Of a stretch of 49,005 bases of DNA, positions 6,690-14,688 are shown piece after piece; positions within the stretch are counted from its first letter, which is position 1, and each line of letters begins with the position of its first letter. The notes beneath the pieces are model-generated. The model did not search any database. It was not told where the DNA came from and saw nothing but the letters and a program-made list of their open reading frames with translations. The translations under genes and the position numbers were made by a program. Source of the stretch: a virus; IMG/VR virus record IMGVR_UViG_3300032163_001339, positions 1-49,005 of that record; one strand, 5' to 3'.

Positions 6690-7684
6690 GCGGACCGTTC
6701 TTTATCGCAGAAATGGGTGCCTCCCACAACGGTTCGCTGGATACGGCACTGGCAATAGTCGCAGCGGCCGCTAAAGCTGGCGCATATGCAATCAAGGTAC
6801 AGACATTCATCCCGGGCGAAATGGCGTTTCCAGGGGTGCACCTGGAACACGGCCCGTGGGCTGGCCGTGATTTGCACGAGCTATACGGCACGGCTGCGCT
6901 GCCATGGGAGTGGCATGCCCCGATATTCGCCCGCGCCAAAGAACTCGGGCTGGTCGCATTATCCTCCCCATTTTCCGCCGGCGCCGTGCACAAACTTGAG
7001 CAAATAGGCTGCCAGGCGTACAAGATAGCCAGCCCGGAGATTGGGTACGAGAGCTTGATACGCGCCGCAGCAACTACGCTCAAGCCCGTGATAATTTCCA
7101 CCGGATCGGCGTACCTGTTCGAGGTGGAAAGAGCCGCGCAGTGGGCGTCCGATAGTGGTTGTTTCGATTTGACCTTACTGCACTGCGTGTCATCGTACCC
7201 GGCGCTGCCAGACGATTACAATCTGTCCTCACTGCGGCGCTTGCAGCAACGTTTCCCGTTCACTTCGGTTGGCTTATCCGACCACACTAAAAGTAACACC
7301 ATAGCCATCGCGGCCACCGCTATAGGGGTAAATGTCATAGAGCGGCACATAACTCTCGGAGGGCGCGGTTTAGATGACGTTTTTGCGTCTACCCCGGACG
7401 AATTCGCGGATATGGTGCAACAATGCCGTGCAGTGCTCCGCGCCGACGATAAAATGCCATTCACATTTTCGGCGTCGGAAATGCGCAACCGAGAGTACCG
7501 TCGGTCGCTGTGGGTGATCGCGGACCTACCGGCCGGGCACGTGTTGGCCCGCGACGATATCGGTATACTGCGCCCCGACCATGGCATGTCGCCCGAGGAA
7601 CTGCCGTATGTGGTTGGCGGGAGGCTGGTGCGTGATGTGCAAGCGGGATCACCATTGACCCACGATTTAGTGTGGCGCGCGTAG
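6686..7684 (+). CDS. NeuB/PseI-like nonulosonate synthase
   Basis: 332 residues. Condenses phosphoenolpyruvate with a six-carbon amino sugar to give a nine-carbon sialic-acid-like sugar. The TIM barrel begins with FFIAEMGASHNGSLDTAL and AGAYAIKVQTF. KIASPEIG, VIISTGSA, LLHCVSSYP, GLSDHT and VIERHITLGG follow in the family order. A C-terminal antifreeze-like (SAF) domain begins near RRSLWVIADLPAGHVLARDD. The barrel and SAF pattern is closest to PseI, though NeuB or LegI cannot be excluded. It ends the sugar operon. No CMP-transferase or epimerase for the same pathway is seen, so the host must provide them. Confidence 0.88.
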   Translation: MSGPFFIAEMGASHNGSLDTALAIVAAAAKAGAYAIKVQTFIPGEMAFPGVHLEHGPWAGRDLHELYGTAALPWEWHAPIFARAKELGLVALSSPFSAGAVHKLEQIGCQAYKIASPEIGYESLIRAAATTLKPVIISTGSAYLFEVERAAQWASDSGCFDLTLLHCVSSYPALPDDYNLSSLRRLQQRFPFTSVGLSDHTKSNTIAIAATAIGVNVIERHITLGGRGLDDVFASTPDEFADMVQQCRAVLRADDKMPFTFSASEMRNREYRRSLWVIADLPAGHVLARDDIGILRPDHGMSPEELPYVVGGRLVRDVQAGSPLTHDLVWRA

Positions 7685-7690
7685 TCGTAA

Positions 7691-8173
7691 ATGGTCAGGC
7701 CATTACAGTTGATAGGTAGTGAGGAGTATCGCAAAGAGTTCGCGGAGCAGGCGTACAATTATTGTTTGTTAGGGGCTACCGACGAGCAACTGGCCATGTT
7801 TTTCGACGTCCCGGTAACCACCATCGCCTCCTGGCAAATACGCATACCGTCGTTCAACGATGCGTGTCGACGCGGCAAGGATATTGCGGACGCCCGAGTG
7901 GCGCACGCATTATTTGAAAATGCGGTAGGATACACATACCAGACGACTAGGCAAATAAGGGGCCAGGAGGTTGCGGTGGATGTGTACGTCCCGCCCCAGG
8001 TGAAGGCCCAAGAATTCTGGCTGACCAACCGCAGACCTGATCTGTGGCGCAAGCAGATTGACATCACCGCGCAGCCGGCCCTGTTACCCGGTCCGGCCGA
8101 CTTGAAAGACGCAGCCCGTCGCATAGCATTTGCGCTTGCGGCGGGTACGACTATAATTGACTCGGAGGACTAG
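7691..8173 (+). CDS. terS: Terminase small subunit
   Basis: 160 residues. The N-terminal helix-turn-helix segment LLGATDEQLAMFFDVPVTTIASW matches the homeodomain-like DNA-binding part of many small terminases. RGKDIADARVAHALFENAVGYTY and EFWLTNRRPDLWR are also usual in this phage family. It would bind the packaging site and recruit the large subunit at 10664. No clear ribosome site precedes the ATG at 7691, so it may rely on coupling to the synthase gene 7 bases upstream. Small terminases diverge quickly; this call rests on motif and position. Confidence 0.8.
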   Translation: MVRPLQLIGSEEYRKEFAEQAYNYCLLGATDEQLAMFFDVPVTTIASWQIRIPSFNDACRRGKDIADARVAHALFENAVGYTYQTTRQIRGQEVAVDVYVPPQVKAQEFWLTNRRPDLWRKQIDITAQPALLPGPADLKDAARRIAFALAAGTTIIDSED

Positions 8174-8175
8174 CC

Positions 8176-8409
8176 ATGGCAGGTAAACCAATAGCGGTCA
8201 ATACGGTGGATCACCCGTTAGCCGTAAAAACTACCGTTTCCGGCGCCGTTACTTACACGGCGGAGGCGCAACCCGGCAGCCTGCAATCCGACGCCGTGTG
8301 GCGCTGTCATAAAATCGACACTACTACCGGGACGGTTATTACGTGGGCCGACGGAAATGGAAATTTCGACAACATCGCCACCGATTTAACGGTGTTGACA
8401 TATACATAG
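8176..8409 (+). CDS. Small hypothetical structural-type protein
   Basis: 77 residues, ATG at 8176 with ggagga 6 bases upstream and 2 bases after the small terminase stop. Rich in Thr, Val and Ala with a beta-strand pattern (LAVKTTVSGAVTYTAEA, TTTGTVITWADGNGNFDN), resembling small beta-rich virion or fibre-tip domains. No family is recognised and no membrane segment is present. Confidence 0.65.
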   Translation: MAGKPIAVNTVDHPLAVKTTVSGAVTYTAEAQPGSLQSDAVWRCHKIDTTTGTVITWADGNGNFDNIATDLTVLTYT

Positions 8410-8417
8410 GGGTCGCC

Positions 8418-8480
8418 ATGTCATCATATGGATTGTTGCGCGATTCGATTGCCGTGGGAATTTTGGCGCGGCAGTTGTGA
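8418..8480 (+). CDS. Possible 20-residue peptide
   Basis: ATG at 8418 with agggg about 7 bases upstream, encoding MSSYGLLRDSIAVGILARQL and a TGA stop. It fills the gap between the genes at 8176 and 8532. A weakly amphipathic helix is possible. It may be chance; low confidence. Confidence 0.25.
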   Translation: MSSYGLLRDSIAVGILARQL

Positions 8481-8531
8481 GGCGTCGGCTATACGCCAGG
8501 CAAATGCCGTGGTTAAGTGCAGGAGTCGACC

Positions 8532-8984
8532 GTGCCACTCGACATACCGATAGTCGCTGATAATCCATCCCATGCTGCGCGCTATCAGGGGCTGCTTGGC
8601 AAAATACCGCAGAAGGCCGCTGCCGACATCCTTCTCAAAGGCATCAACGTGGTGCAGGATGTAGACTCAGAAGCCCGCAAGAATTTTGCCCAGAAGTACA
8701 AGTTGCCCCGTGGAAAAATAGAGGGCTTCTACGTGCGCGAGGATCAATCCCTATACGTCGGGCCGGATACCACGGACGAGGTTTTTTATCATGAGATAGG
8801 GCACAGCGTACAGGCTAAGTCTGCCACCCCTGAGTGGCGTGATGCCTGGAAAGCGGAGTGGTCGTTTTCAGACCAATTCAACACCCCCACAGAATCGTTT
8901 GCCGAAGCGTTTTCGAGTTGGATGCGAGAACAGCCGCTTCCGCCCCGGACTAAAAAGGCTATGGAATCGTGGTACCGGGACTAA
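8532..8984 (+). CDS. Zinc-metalloprotease-like protein (HExxH)
   Basis: 150 residues from a GTG at 8532, chosen because aggag lies 6 bases upstream. The motif VFYHEIGHSVQ has the HExxH zinc ligands. TPTESFAEAFSSW, about 30 residues later, supplies a candidate third acidic ligand, the pattern of gluzincin-like domains in many phage and toxin proteins. No signal peptide. It lies between the terminase genes, so it may process or associate with head proteins. It could also be an injected or catalytically weak domain. Confidence 0.68.
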   Translation: MPLDIPIVADNPSHAARYQGLLGKIPQKAAADILLKGINVVQDVDSEARKNFAQKYKLPRGKIEGFYVREDQSLYVGPDTTDEVFYHEIGHSVQAKSATPEWRDAWKAEWSFSDQFNTPTESFAEAFSSWMREQPLPPRTKKAMESWYRD

Positions 8985-8992
8985 CTTTGTTC

Positions 8993-9121
8993 ATGGCGGA
9001 CGGCTCTGTGGTGGATGCCAAACCAAAGCCTGCGGTGTCCCGGCAAAACAGTATACTGCGCCAGCCGCAAGGAACTATACTAGGTGCAACCCCGCGCTCG
9101 GAAAGGATTAAAAATGGCTGA
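8993..9121 (+). CDS. 42-residue protein with PQG motif
   Basis: ATG at 8993, 8 bases after the protease stop, ending at TGA 9119-9121 and overlapping the next gene. The segment SRQNSILRQPQGTILG resembles the C-terminal ends of the small proteins at 12241 and 12580 (Arg-rich, then I/M-L-x-PQG). The ribosome site is weak, so expression would rest on coupling. The shared motif is the main reason to call it. Confidence 0.45.
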   Translation: MADGSVVDAKPKPAVSRQNSILRQPQGTILGATPRSERIKNG

Positions 9122-9293
9122 GAAATGGATTCAGAAGGCTATCAAGAAACCTGGGGCCTTGCACAAGCAGCTAGGCGTTCCCGCGAACAAGAAAATACCC
9201 GCCGCCAAGCTGCGGGCTGCCTCTAAAAAGGGCGGAAAACTTGGTAAACGCGCCCGCCTGGCCCAGACTTTGCGCACCATTGTAAGCAAGTAA
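9114..9293 (+). CDS. Small basic phage protein
   Basis: 59 residues, ATG at 9114 with aaagga 6 bases upstream. Very Lys- and Ala-rich: MAEKWIQKAIKKPGALHKQL at the start, then KGGKLGKRARLAQTL. Proteins of this pattern are common near head genes of many phages, but their role is unknown. The high charge could suit nucleic-acid binding or capsid interior packing. It overlaps the preceding small gene by 8 bases. Confidence 0.75.
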   Translation: MAEKWIQKAIKKPGALHKQLGVPANKKIPAAKLRAASKKGGKLGKRARLAQTLRTIVSK

Positions 9294-9325
9294 CGCCAGC
9301 AACAACCATTCCAAAGGAGATCACC

Positions 9326-9769
9326 ATGGCCTTCACTCTCGCACAACTCAGAAACAAAATCCTGACTACCATCCACGGCCGGCGCGTTGGCCTTGATTCC
9401 GACGGATTCCTGCTGGGCGTGAAGGGTACGCGAGTACCTATCACCGACGCCACCAGCGCCACCACGGGCACCGCGTTGCCAAACCATGGCCTGGTGTCGG
9501 TGGTGACCACCACAAACAGCGGCTGGACTCTGGCCGATCCGGTGCCCGGCTGTGAGGTTGAGCTGGTGACCGGCTCCAGTTCCACCGGCACGCACACCGT
9601 TACCTTTGCCGCGGCTACCGCCATTTCCAGCTATGGCATCGCCAGCAGTATCATTTCCATGCAGGGCAAAGGCGCGTTTATCTCGTTGCGCGGGTTGTCC
9701 ACGGCGACATGGGCTATCAAGTCTATTTTGCAAACTACCGCCGGCGGTTCGGTCCAAATTTCGTCCTAA
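9326..9769 (+). CDS. Hypothetical beta-rich virion-type protein
   Basis: 147 residues, ATG at 9326 with aaggag 7 bases upstream. The first helix (FTLAQLRNKILTTIHGRRVG) is followed by a Thr/Ser/Gly-rich beta pattern, including VTGSSSTGTHTVTFAAA. Composition resembles the head protein at 16714 and other decoration-type proteins. No catalytic motif is seen. Position in the packaging module supports a head role, which is inferred. Confidence 0.65.
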   Translation: MAFTLAQLRNKILTTIHGRRVGLDSDGFLLGVKGTRVPITDATSATTGTALPNHGLVSVVTTTNSGWTLADPVPGCEVELVTGSSSTGTHTVTFAAATAISSYGIASSIISMQGKGAFISLRGLSTATWAIKSILQTTAGGSVQISS

Positions 9770-9778
9770 GGGGGTGTT

Positions 9779-10663
9779 GTGAGTAGTCTGGAATTTCGCA
9801 AGAAATATTTCGGCACCGACAAGGAAAAAATAGTTTTGCTGGGGTCCGCCCCATCGTCGGTGAGCCTGGCCCCGTACGGTAATCCAGACTGGTACAAAAT
9901 GGGGTGCTCCCCCGGAATGTGGGGGCACCTCATGACTCACAACCTGCCAGTTGATGCCTGGGTCGAAATACACCGCGTCGAGGTGGGCCAGCCGTGGATG
10001 TCGGTGGAATACTATGACTGGATAACCAAGTTCAGCGGGCCGGTGTTTATGGCCGAAGTGCGCAAGGAAGTGCCAACCTCATGCGTATTTCCTATTGCGG
10101 AATTGATCGCCAAGTATAGTCCATACTTTTTTAGCTCAAGCCTGGCCTACATGATGGCAATGGCTATTGAGGCTGGGTTCAAGAAAATCATGCTGGCGGG
10201 GGTGGATATGTCGGCGCCCAGCGAGTATGGGTTGCAGAAACCAGCGTTGTGGTTTTTCGGGATGCTGGCCAAAGCGCGTGGCGTCGAGGTGGGGGTCCCG
10301 CCGGAATCCGACCTGTTCCGTCCCATGCCACTGTACGGTATCAGTGAGGTGTCGCACCCGCGCATAAAAATTATGGCCAGGCGCCGCGAGTTGCAGGCGC
10401 GCGTAGCCACAGCCCAGCAACAACAGCACAATGCTGAGCGGGAGATACTGTTCTTGCAGGGGGCTCTGGACGATCTGGAGTGGTGCGAAATGACTTGGAC
10501 CGGTAACGTGGATGGGGTTGGCAGCTCGTTCGTAGAACCGCCGCACGCAGCGATGCTTTGTGACTTGGCGGACTCAAAATCCATGCCAACGCTTACCGAT
10601 GCGGAGGTGCAAAGCATCGTAGACGCTGCGGTCAGCAATCTGCAAGACGAGTCGCCCGGCTAA
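9779..10663 (+). CDS. Rossmann-type MptE/sialyltransferase-like protein
   Basis: 294 residues, GTG start with ggggg just upstream. An N-terminal Rossmann-like strand-loop reads KIVLLGSAPSSVSLAPYG. A later helix-strand segment, FFSSSLAYMMAMAIEAGFKK then IMLAGVDMS, parallels motifs in DUF115/MptE-like proteins and the GT42 sialyltransferase Cst-I (glycine loop near the N-terminus, then an [I/L]xxxVYMxxxAI...GIDF pattern). Similar proteins occur in terminase regions of other phages, so a virion or host-surface role remains open. A coiled-coil-like helix (MARRRELQARVATAQQQQ) follows near residue 200. Fold inference is moderate; activity is not shown. Confidence 0.5.
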   Translation: MSSLEFRKKYFGTDKEKIVLLGSAPSSVSLAPYGNPDWYKMGCSPGMWGHLMTHNLPVDAWVEIHRVEVGQPWMSVEYYDWITKFSGPVFMAEVRKEVPTSCVFPIAELIAKYSPYFFSSSLAYMMAMAIEAGFKKIMLAGVDMSAPSEYGLQKPALWFFGMLAKARGVEVGVPPESDLFRPMPLYGISEVSHPRIKIMARRRELQARVATAQQQQHNAEREILFLQGALDDLEWCEMTWTGNVDGVGSSFVEPPHAAMLCDLADSKSMPTLTDAEVQSIVDAAVSNLQDESPG

Positions 10664-12238
10664 ATGGGACCCCTAGATGAGGTGCTATCCAGGCTCACGG
10701 CGTTGCCGGCAGAACAACGAGATGCTGTGATCAAGGAGGCCATGGCTGTAACCGGTGGCCTCAAATGGATACCGTCTCCGGGACCGCAAACTGAGGCATA
10801 TTTCAGCGGGGCCGACATCTTGCTTTTCGGGGGAGAACCGGGGGGCGGTAAAACGGCGCTCATCAACGGGCTGGCCTACAACTGCCACCACCGCAGCCTG
10901 ATCATGCGGCGCCAGTACACCGACCTGTCCCCCATCATCGAAGAGATACTGCGCATCCACGGCAGTCGTCAGGGTTTCAACGGGTCGCCGCCTCCTATCC
11001 TGCGACTGGGTGACGGACGGCTCATAGAGTTTGCAGGAGCTGCGCGCGTGGGGGACGAGCAGCACCTACAGGGAAACCCGCATGATTTGCTTTGCTTTGA
11101 CGAAGGTACGCAATTCGCCCGCCAGCAAGTCAGTTTTCTCATGGGCTGGGTGCGGTCTACCGACCCTAATCAGCGTAAGCGCGTTGTCATCGCCACCAAC
11201 CCACCGCTCACCACAGAAGGCTTGTGGGTGGTTGAAATGTTCGCCCCGTGGCTCGATCCCAAGTACCCATTTCCGGCCGTTTCCGGCGAGCTGCGTTGGT
11301 TCGTGACGGACGAGAATGGCAAGGATGTGGAAGTCTCAAGCGGGGATTTGGTCCAGGTTGGGGAAAAGATGGTGCGACCGCTATCCCGCACCTTCATACC
11401 CTCTTCGGTGCGGGACAATCCATACCTGGCCGGAACGAACTATGAGGCCAGGCTGGACTCTATGGTCGAGCCGTACCGATCCATTTTGTTAGGGAGGTTT
11501 CAAACTTCATTCCGTGACGCTCCGAACCAGACAATACCGACAGAGTGGGTGCGCGAAGCCCAGAAACGGTGGAATCCCGTTCCCCCTTTCGGGGTCCCCA
11601 TGTGCGCCGTAGGGGTGGACATAGCGGCTGGCGGTGACGACGAAACCATCCTGGCCCAGCGATATGATGGTTGGTTTGCCCCGATGCAGGCTACCCCTGG
11701 GCGCGAAACTCCGTTTGGCAGCGATGTCGCCGCCCTGATCCTGAAATATCGCCGTGATTCCGCTGTGATAGTGCTGGACATGGGCGGGGGTTACGGGGGA
11801 TCAACCTATGAGCACCTGCGCAACAATGACTTTGATGTGCGAACCTACAAGGGGGCCGAGTCGGTGGAAACCCGCACCAAGGACCGCCAGATGAAATTTA
11901 CCAATCGCAGAACCGAGTCTTGGTGGCGTTTCCGCGAAGCTCTGGACCCAGGCCAACCCGGCGGGTCGCCTATCATGCTGCCGGATGATGCCAAACTCTT
12001 GGCAGACCTGACGGCCCCGACCTTTGAAATTACCCCGAATGGTATTAAACTGGAACCAAAGGAAAAGGTTTGCCTGCGTTTGGGCCGCTCCACTGACCGA
12101 GGGGATGCAGTAGTGATGGCCTGGACGGGCGGCCCCAAGTATGCCACTGATGGGGGTGTGTGGATGGACCGCCAGAACGAACTATCCCGCCGGAACAAAA
12201 CCCCGGTGGTGGTGCTCAAGAATTCCAAAAGGAGGTAA
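10664..12238 (+). CDS. terL: Terminase large subunit
   Basis: 524 residues. The N-terminal packaging ATPase has Walker A GEPGGGKTALINGL (about residues 63-76) and Walker B DLLCFDEGTQF; VVIATNPPL fits the coupling motif. The C-terminal RNase H-like nuclease has VGVDIAAGGDDETILAQR and IVLDMGGGYGG, supplying the acidic residues that cut concatemers. Length is normal. The start directly follows the stop of the previous gene (TAA ATG). It works with the small subunit at 7691 and the portal at 12810. Confidence 0.93.
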   Translation: MGPLDEVLSRLTALPAEQRDAVIKEAMAVTGGLKWIPSPGPQTEAYFSGADILLFGGEPGGGKTALINGLAYNCHHRSLIMRRQYTDLSPIIEEILRIHGSRQGFNGSPPPILRLGDGRLIEFAGAARVGDEQHLQGNPHDLLCFDEGTQFARQQVSFLMGWVRSTDPNQRKRVVIATNPPLTTEGLWVVEMFAPWLDPKYPFPAVSGELRWFVTDENGKDVEVSSGDLVQVGEKMVRPLSRTFIPSSVRDNPYLAGTNYEARLDSMVEPYRSILLGRFQTSFRDAPNQTIPTEWVREAQKRWNPVPPFGVPMCAVGVDIAAGGDDETILAQRYDGWFAPMQATPGRETPFGSDVAALILKYRRDSAVIVLDMGGGYGGSTYEHLRNNDFDVRTYKGAESVETRTKDRQMKFTNRRTESWWRFREALDPGQPGGSPIMLPDDAKLLADLTAPTFEITPNGIKLEPKEKVCLRLGRSTDRGDAVVMAWTGGPKYATDGGVWMDRQNELSRRNKTPVVVLKNSKRR

Positions 12239-12240
12239 TC

Positions 12241-12570
12241 ATGGCTGCTGCTGCTGTTGGGGCGCTTATAGGGTACGGGATCGGGGGCACGGCGACGGCC
12301 GCGCTGGTGGGCGGTTACGTCGGCGCCACGATACTGGCGGATGCCTCCAGTGGGCCGTCGGTGCCGGCCCAGCCGCCGCAGAGTCAACTAGCCGCGCAGG
12401 CGGCATCCATGGCCCCGCCAGGTACACCACAACCGACTTCCGACGTTTATGCCGCGGCCAAATCCGCTTCAGCGACACAACAGTTGACCGGGCGCCGCGG
12501 GCGCACGGCGACTATCCTCTCACCACAAGGTGGTTTGGGCGGCAGTAATGAATTCCTGGGCGGACTATAG
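12241..12570 (+). CDS. Small Gly/Ala-rich head-region protein with PQG motif
   Basis: 109 residues, ATG at 12241 with aaaaggagg 5 bases upstream. The N-terminal 35 residues are hydrophobic and glycine-rich (AVGALIGYGIGGTATAALVG), like a glycine-zipper membrane segment. A Pro/Gln-rich linker follows. The C-terminus has GRRGRTATILSPQGGLGG, the same Arg-then-ILxPQG pattern as the genes at 8993 and 12580. It sits between the terminase and the portal. A membrane-active or ejected small virion protein is possible but unproved. Confidence 0.7.
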   Translation: MAAAAVGALIGYGIGGTATAALVGGYVGATILADASSGPSVPAQPPQSQLAAQAASMAPPGTPQPTSDVYAAAKSASATQQLTGRRGRTATILSPQGGLGGSNEFLGGL

Positions 12571-12579
12571 GAGACAATC

Positions 12580-12810
12580 ATGGCAAACTTAATGCGTTCC
12601 GCGGTGCTACAAGTTCTAGGTGGGTCCCCTACGCTGCTGAGCCCATCCCCTCCACAACCATCAACACAGGAGGCTTCCCCCGCGGCACCGCCCACACCAT
12701 CCAACAGGGTCAGTTATGGGCCCGCCGCCGCCGCTCGGCGACAGCGGCGTGGGGCATCCGCTACAATGCTTGCCCCCCAGGGTGGTACAGAAAAACTCGG
12801 AAAACCATAA
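12580..12810 (+). CDS. Small Pro/Ala-rich protein with PQG motif
   Basis: 76 residues, ATG at 12580 with aggag 6 bases upstream. A short hydrophobic start is followed by a disordered Pro/Ser/Ala-rich middle. The C-terminal ARRQRRGASATMLAPQGGTE carries the basic plus MLAPQGG pattern shared with the genes at 8993 and 12241. It overlaps the portal start by one base. No family is recognised; co-expression with the portal suggests a head-tail role. Confidence 0.68.
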   Translation: MANLMRSAVLQVLGGSPTLLSPSPPQPSTQEASPAAPPTPSNRVSYGPAAAARRQRRGASATMLAPQGGTEKLGKP

Positions 12811-14414
12811 TGGATGCTAAGGCCCTGTTTGGGGTTGGGGAAAATTTATTTTCAAAGCGATCATTCCTGGTTAATTTATGGCAGCTCATCGCGGAGAACT
12901 TCTACCCGGAGCGCGCTGATTTTTCCGGTAGAAGGTCTATCGGAGCAGATTTTGCCTCAGACCTCACCACCAGCTACCCCCTGCTGGTGCGGCGTGATCT
13001 GGCCAATTCACTATCCTCCATGCTACGCCCTACGGAAAAACCTTGGTTTCACATCACTACCCAGTACGAGGATCGGCTTGACAACTCCGGCAAACAATGG
13101 CTTGAGCAGGCGGCCAAGACGCAACGCCGCGCCATGTATGATCGCAGCGCCCAGTTCAACAGGGCCACAAAAGAGGGCGACCACGATTTCGCCACGTTCG
13201 GGCAGTGCGTTATATCCCTGGAACTCAACAAGGACCGCGACGGATTGTTGTATCGAGCTTGGCATTTACGGGATGTTGCGTGGCAGGAAAATATCGACGG
13301 CGCAATAGGCAGTGTGTATCGCAAATGGAAGCCTACTACGCGGGAACTTGTAACCCTGTTTGGAGGTAATGTGCACCAAGACGTCACCACTAGGGTGGCA
13401 AAAGAGCCATTTGCAGAAGTGGATTGCCGGCATATCGTCGTGGAATCGGATATGGCAGACGGTAAATCCAGAACCCCCTACGTGTCGATATTTTACGACG
13501 CGGAACATAATCACGTTATGGAACAAATTGGGGTGATGGATAATCCCTACATAATCCCGCGATGGCAGACTATGAGCGGGTCGCAGTATGCATTCTCCCC
13601 GGCCACCGTGGCCGCCCTGCCAGACGCCCGCCTGCTACAGGCCATGAGTTACACGTTACTGGAGGCCGGGGAGAAGATGACCAACCCGCCTCTGGTGGCG
13701 GTCAAAGAGGCGATCCGTTCCGACATATCATTGTATGCCGGGGGTATCACTTGGGTCGACGCCGAGTACGATGAGCGCCTGGGCGAGGTTTTACGCCCGC
13801 TCACACAAGACAAAAGTGGCATGCCCATCGGTATAGACATGCAGCGCGATGCGCGTTATATGCTGGCTGAGGCGTTCTACATCAACAAGTTGACAATGCC
13901 CGCTCGCGCCCCGGAAATGACCGCCTACGAGGTAGGCCAGCGCATTCAGCAATACGTTCGTGACGCACTGCCGTTATTTGAGCCGATGGAAGCCGAGTAC
14001 AACGGTTCTGTGTGTGAGCGCACATTTTCCCTGTTGATGCGTGTCGGGGCTTTCGGCTCCCCAATGGATATGCCTAAATCCCTGCGCGGGGCGGAAATCC
14101 AATTCCGCTTTCGGTCGCCGTTGCACGACGCCATTGAGCGTGAGGAGGGCAATCGTTTGGTTGAGGCCGGCACCCTTATCAGTGGTGCGGCGCAACTGGA
14201 CCCCGGCGCGCGGCACATTCTGGACGCAGGCATAGCGTTGCGTGCGGCCCTGGAGGGTGTTGGTGTGCCAGCCAAGTGGCTGCGCGACGAGGATACCGTG
14301 GCCACCATGCGCGAAGCAGAAGCAAACCAGCAGCAGAAGCAGATAGACTTGCAGAACATGGCCGCCGGAGCTGATGCCGTGCAGAAATTGAGCGCAGTAC
14401 ATGCCGCAGCCTAG
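12810..14414 (+). CDS. Portal protein (head-tail connector)
   Basis: 534 residues, the T7-like head-tail connector family. Early SKRSFLVNLWQLIAENFYPE and DLTTSYPLLVRRDLANSLSS, then LRPTEKPWFHI, are typical for these portals, as is the middle SQYAFSPATVAALPDARLLQ. The C-terminal part is helical and Gln-rich. It forms the dodecameric DNA channel at one capsid vertex, docking the terminase and the tail. The start overlaps the previous stop; the 3' end overlaps the next gene by 14 bases. Confidence 0.9.
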   Translation: MDAKALFGVGENLFSKRSFLVNLWQLIAENFYPERADFSGRRSIGADFASDLTTSYPLLVRRDLANSLSSMLRPTEKPWFHITTQYEDRLDNSGKQWLEQAAKTQRRAMYDRSAQFNRATKEGDHDFATFGQCVISLELNKDRDGLLYRAWHLRDVAWQENIDGAIGSVYRKWKPTTRELVTLFGGNVHQDVTTRVAKEPFAEVDCRHIVVESDMADGKSRTPYVSIFYDAEHNHVMEQIGVMDNPYIIPRWQTMSGSQYAFSPATVAALPDARLLQAMSYTLLEAGEKMTNPPLVAVKEAIRSDISLYAGGITWVDAEYDERLGEVLRPLTQDKSGMPIGIDMQRDARYMLAEAFYINKLTMPARAPEMTAYEVGQRIQQYVRDALPLFEPMEAEYNGSVCERTFSLLMRVGAFGSPMDMPKSLRGAEIQFRFRSPLHDAIEREEGNRLVEAGTLISGAAQLDPGARHILDAGIALRAALEGVGVPAKWLRDEDTVATMREAEANQQQKQIDLQNMAAGADAVQKLSAVHAAA

Positions 14415-14688
14415 CAGAAAAAAGAGCGCCGCGTGGTCCCCAGCCGAGTATGAAATAGCCGACCTAAACGCCGTACGCGCCGTAGCGGCCGGGGAGGCCA
14501 ATTCTATTCAGCAGCAGCGCGCCATACGTTGGCTGGTGGAAAACGTCTGCGGCACCTATCAATTGTCGTACCGCCCCGAAAGCGACCGGGACACCGCATT
14601 TGCGGAGGGACGCAGATTTGTTGGGTTGCAGATAGTAAAAGCAATCAATTTACGCACTGATTTACTCACCAAGAGGAGCGAAACATGA
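14401..14688 (+). CDS. Bbp19-like small virion-region protein
   Basis: 95 residues, ATG at 14401 inside the portal 3' end. The segment QQQRAIRWLVENVCGTYQL, then FAEGRRFVGLQIVKAI, resembles the Bbp19-like domain seen next to portal genes in Bordetella BPP-1-type phages (a Cys in a short helix, then GRRxVGL). Its role there is not firmly known. Overlap with both neighbours implies translational coupling in the portal-scaffold segment. Confidence 0.68.
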   Translation: MPQPSRKKSAAWSPAEYEIADLNAVRAVAAGEANSIQQQRAIRWLVENVCGTYQLSYRPESDRDTAFAEGRRFVGLQIVKAINLRTDLLTKRSET

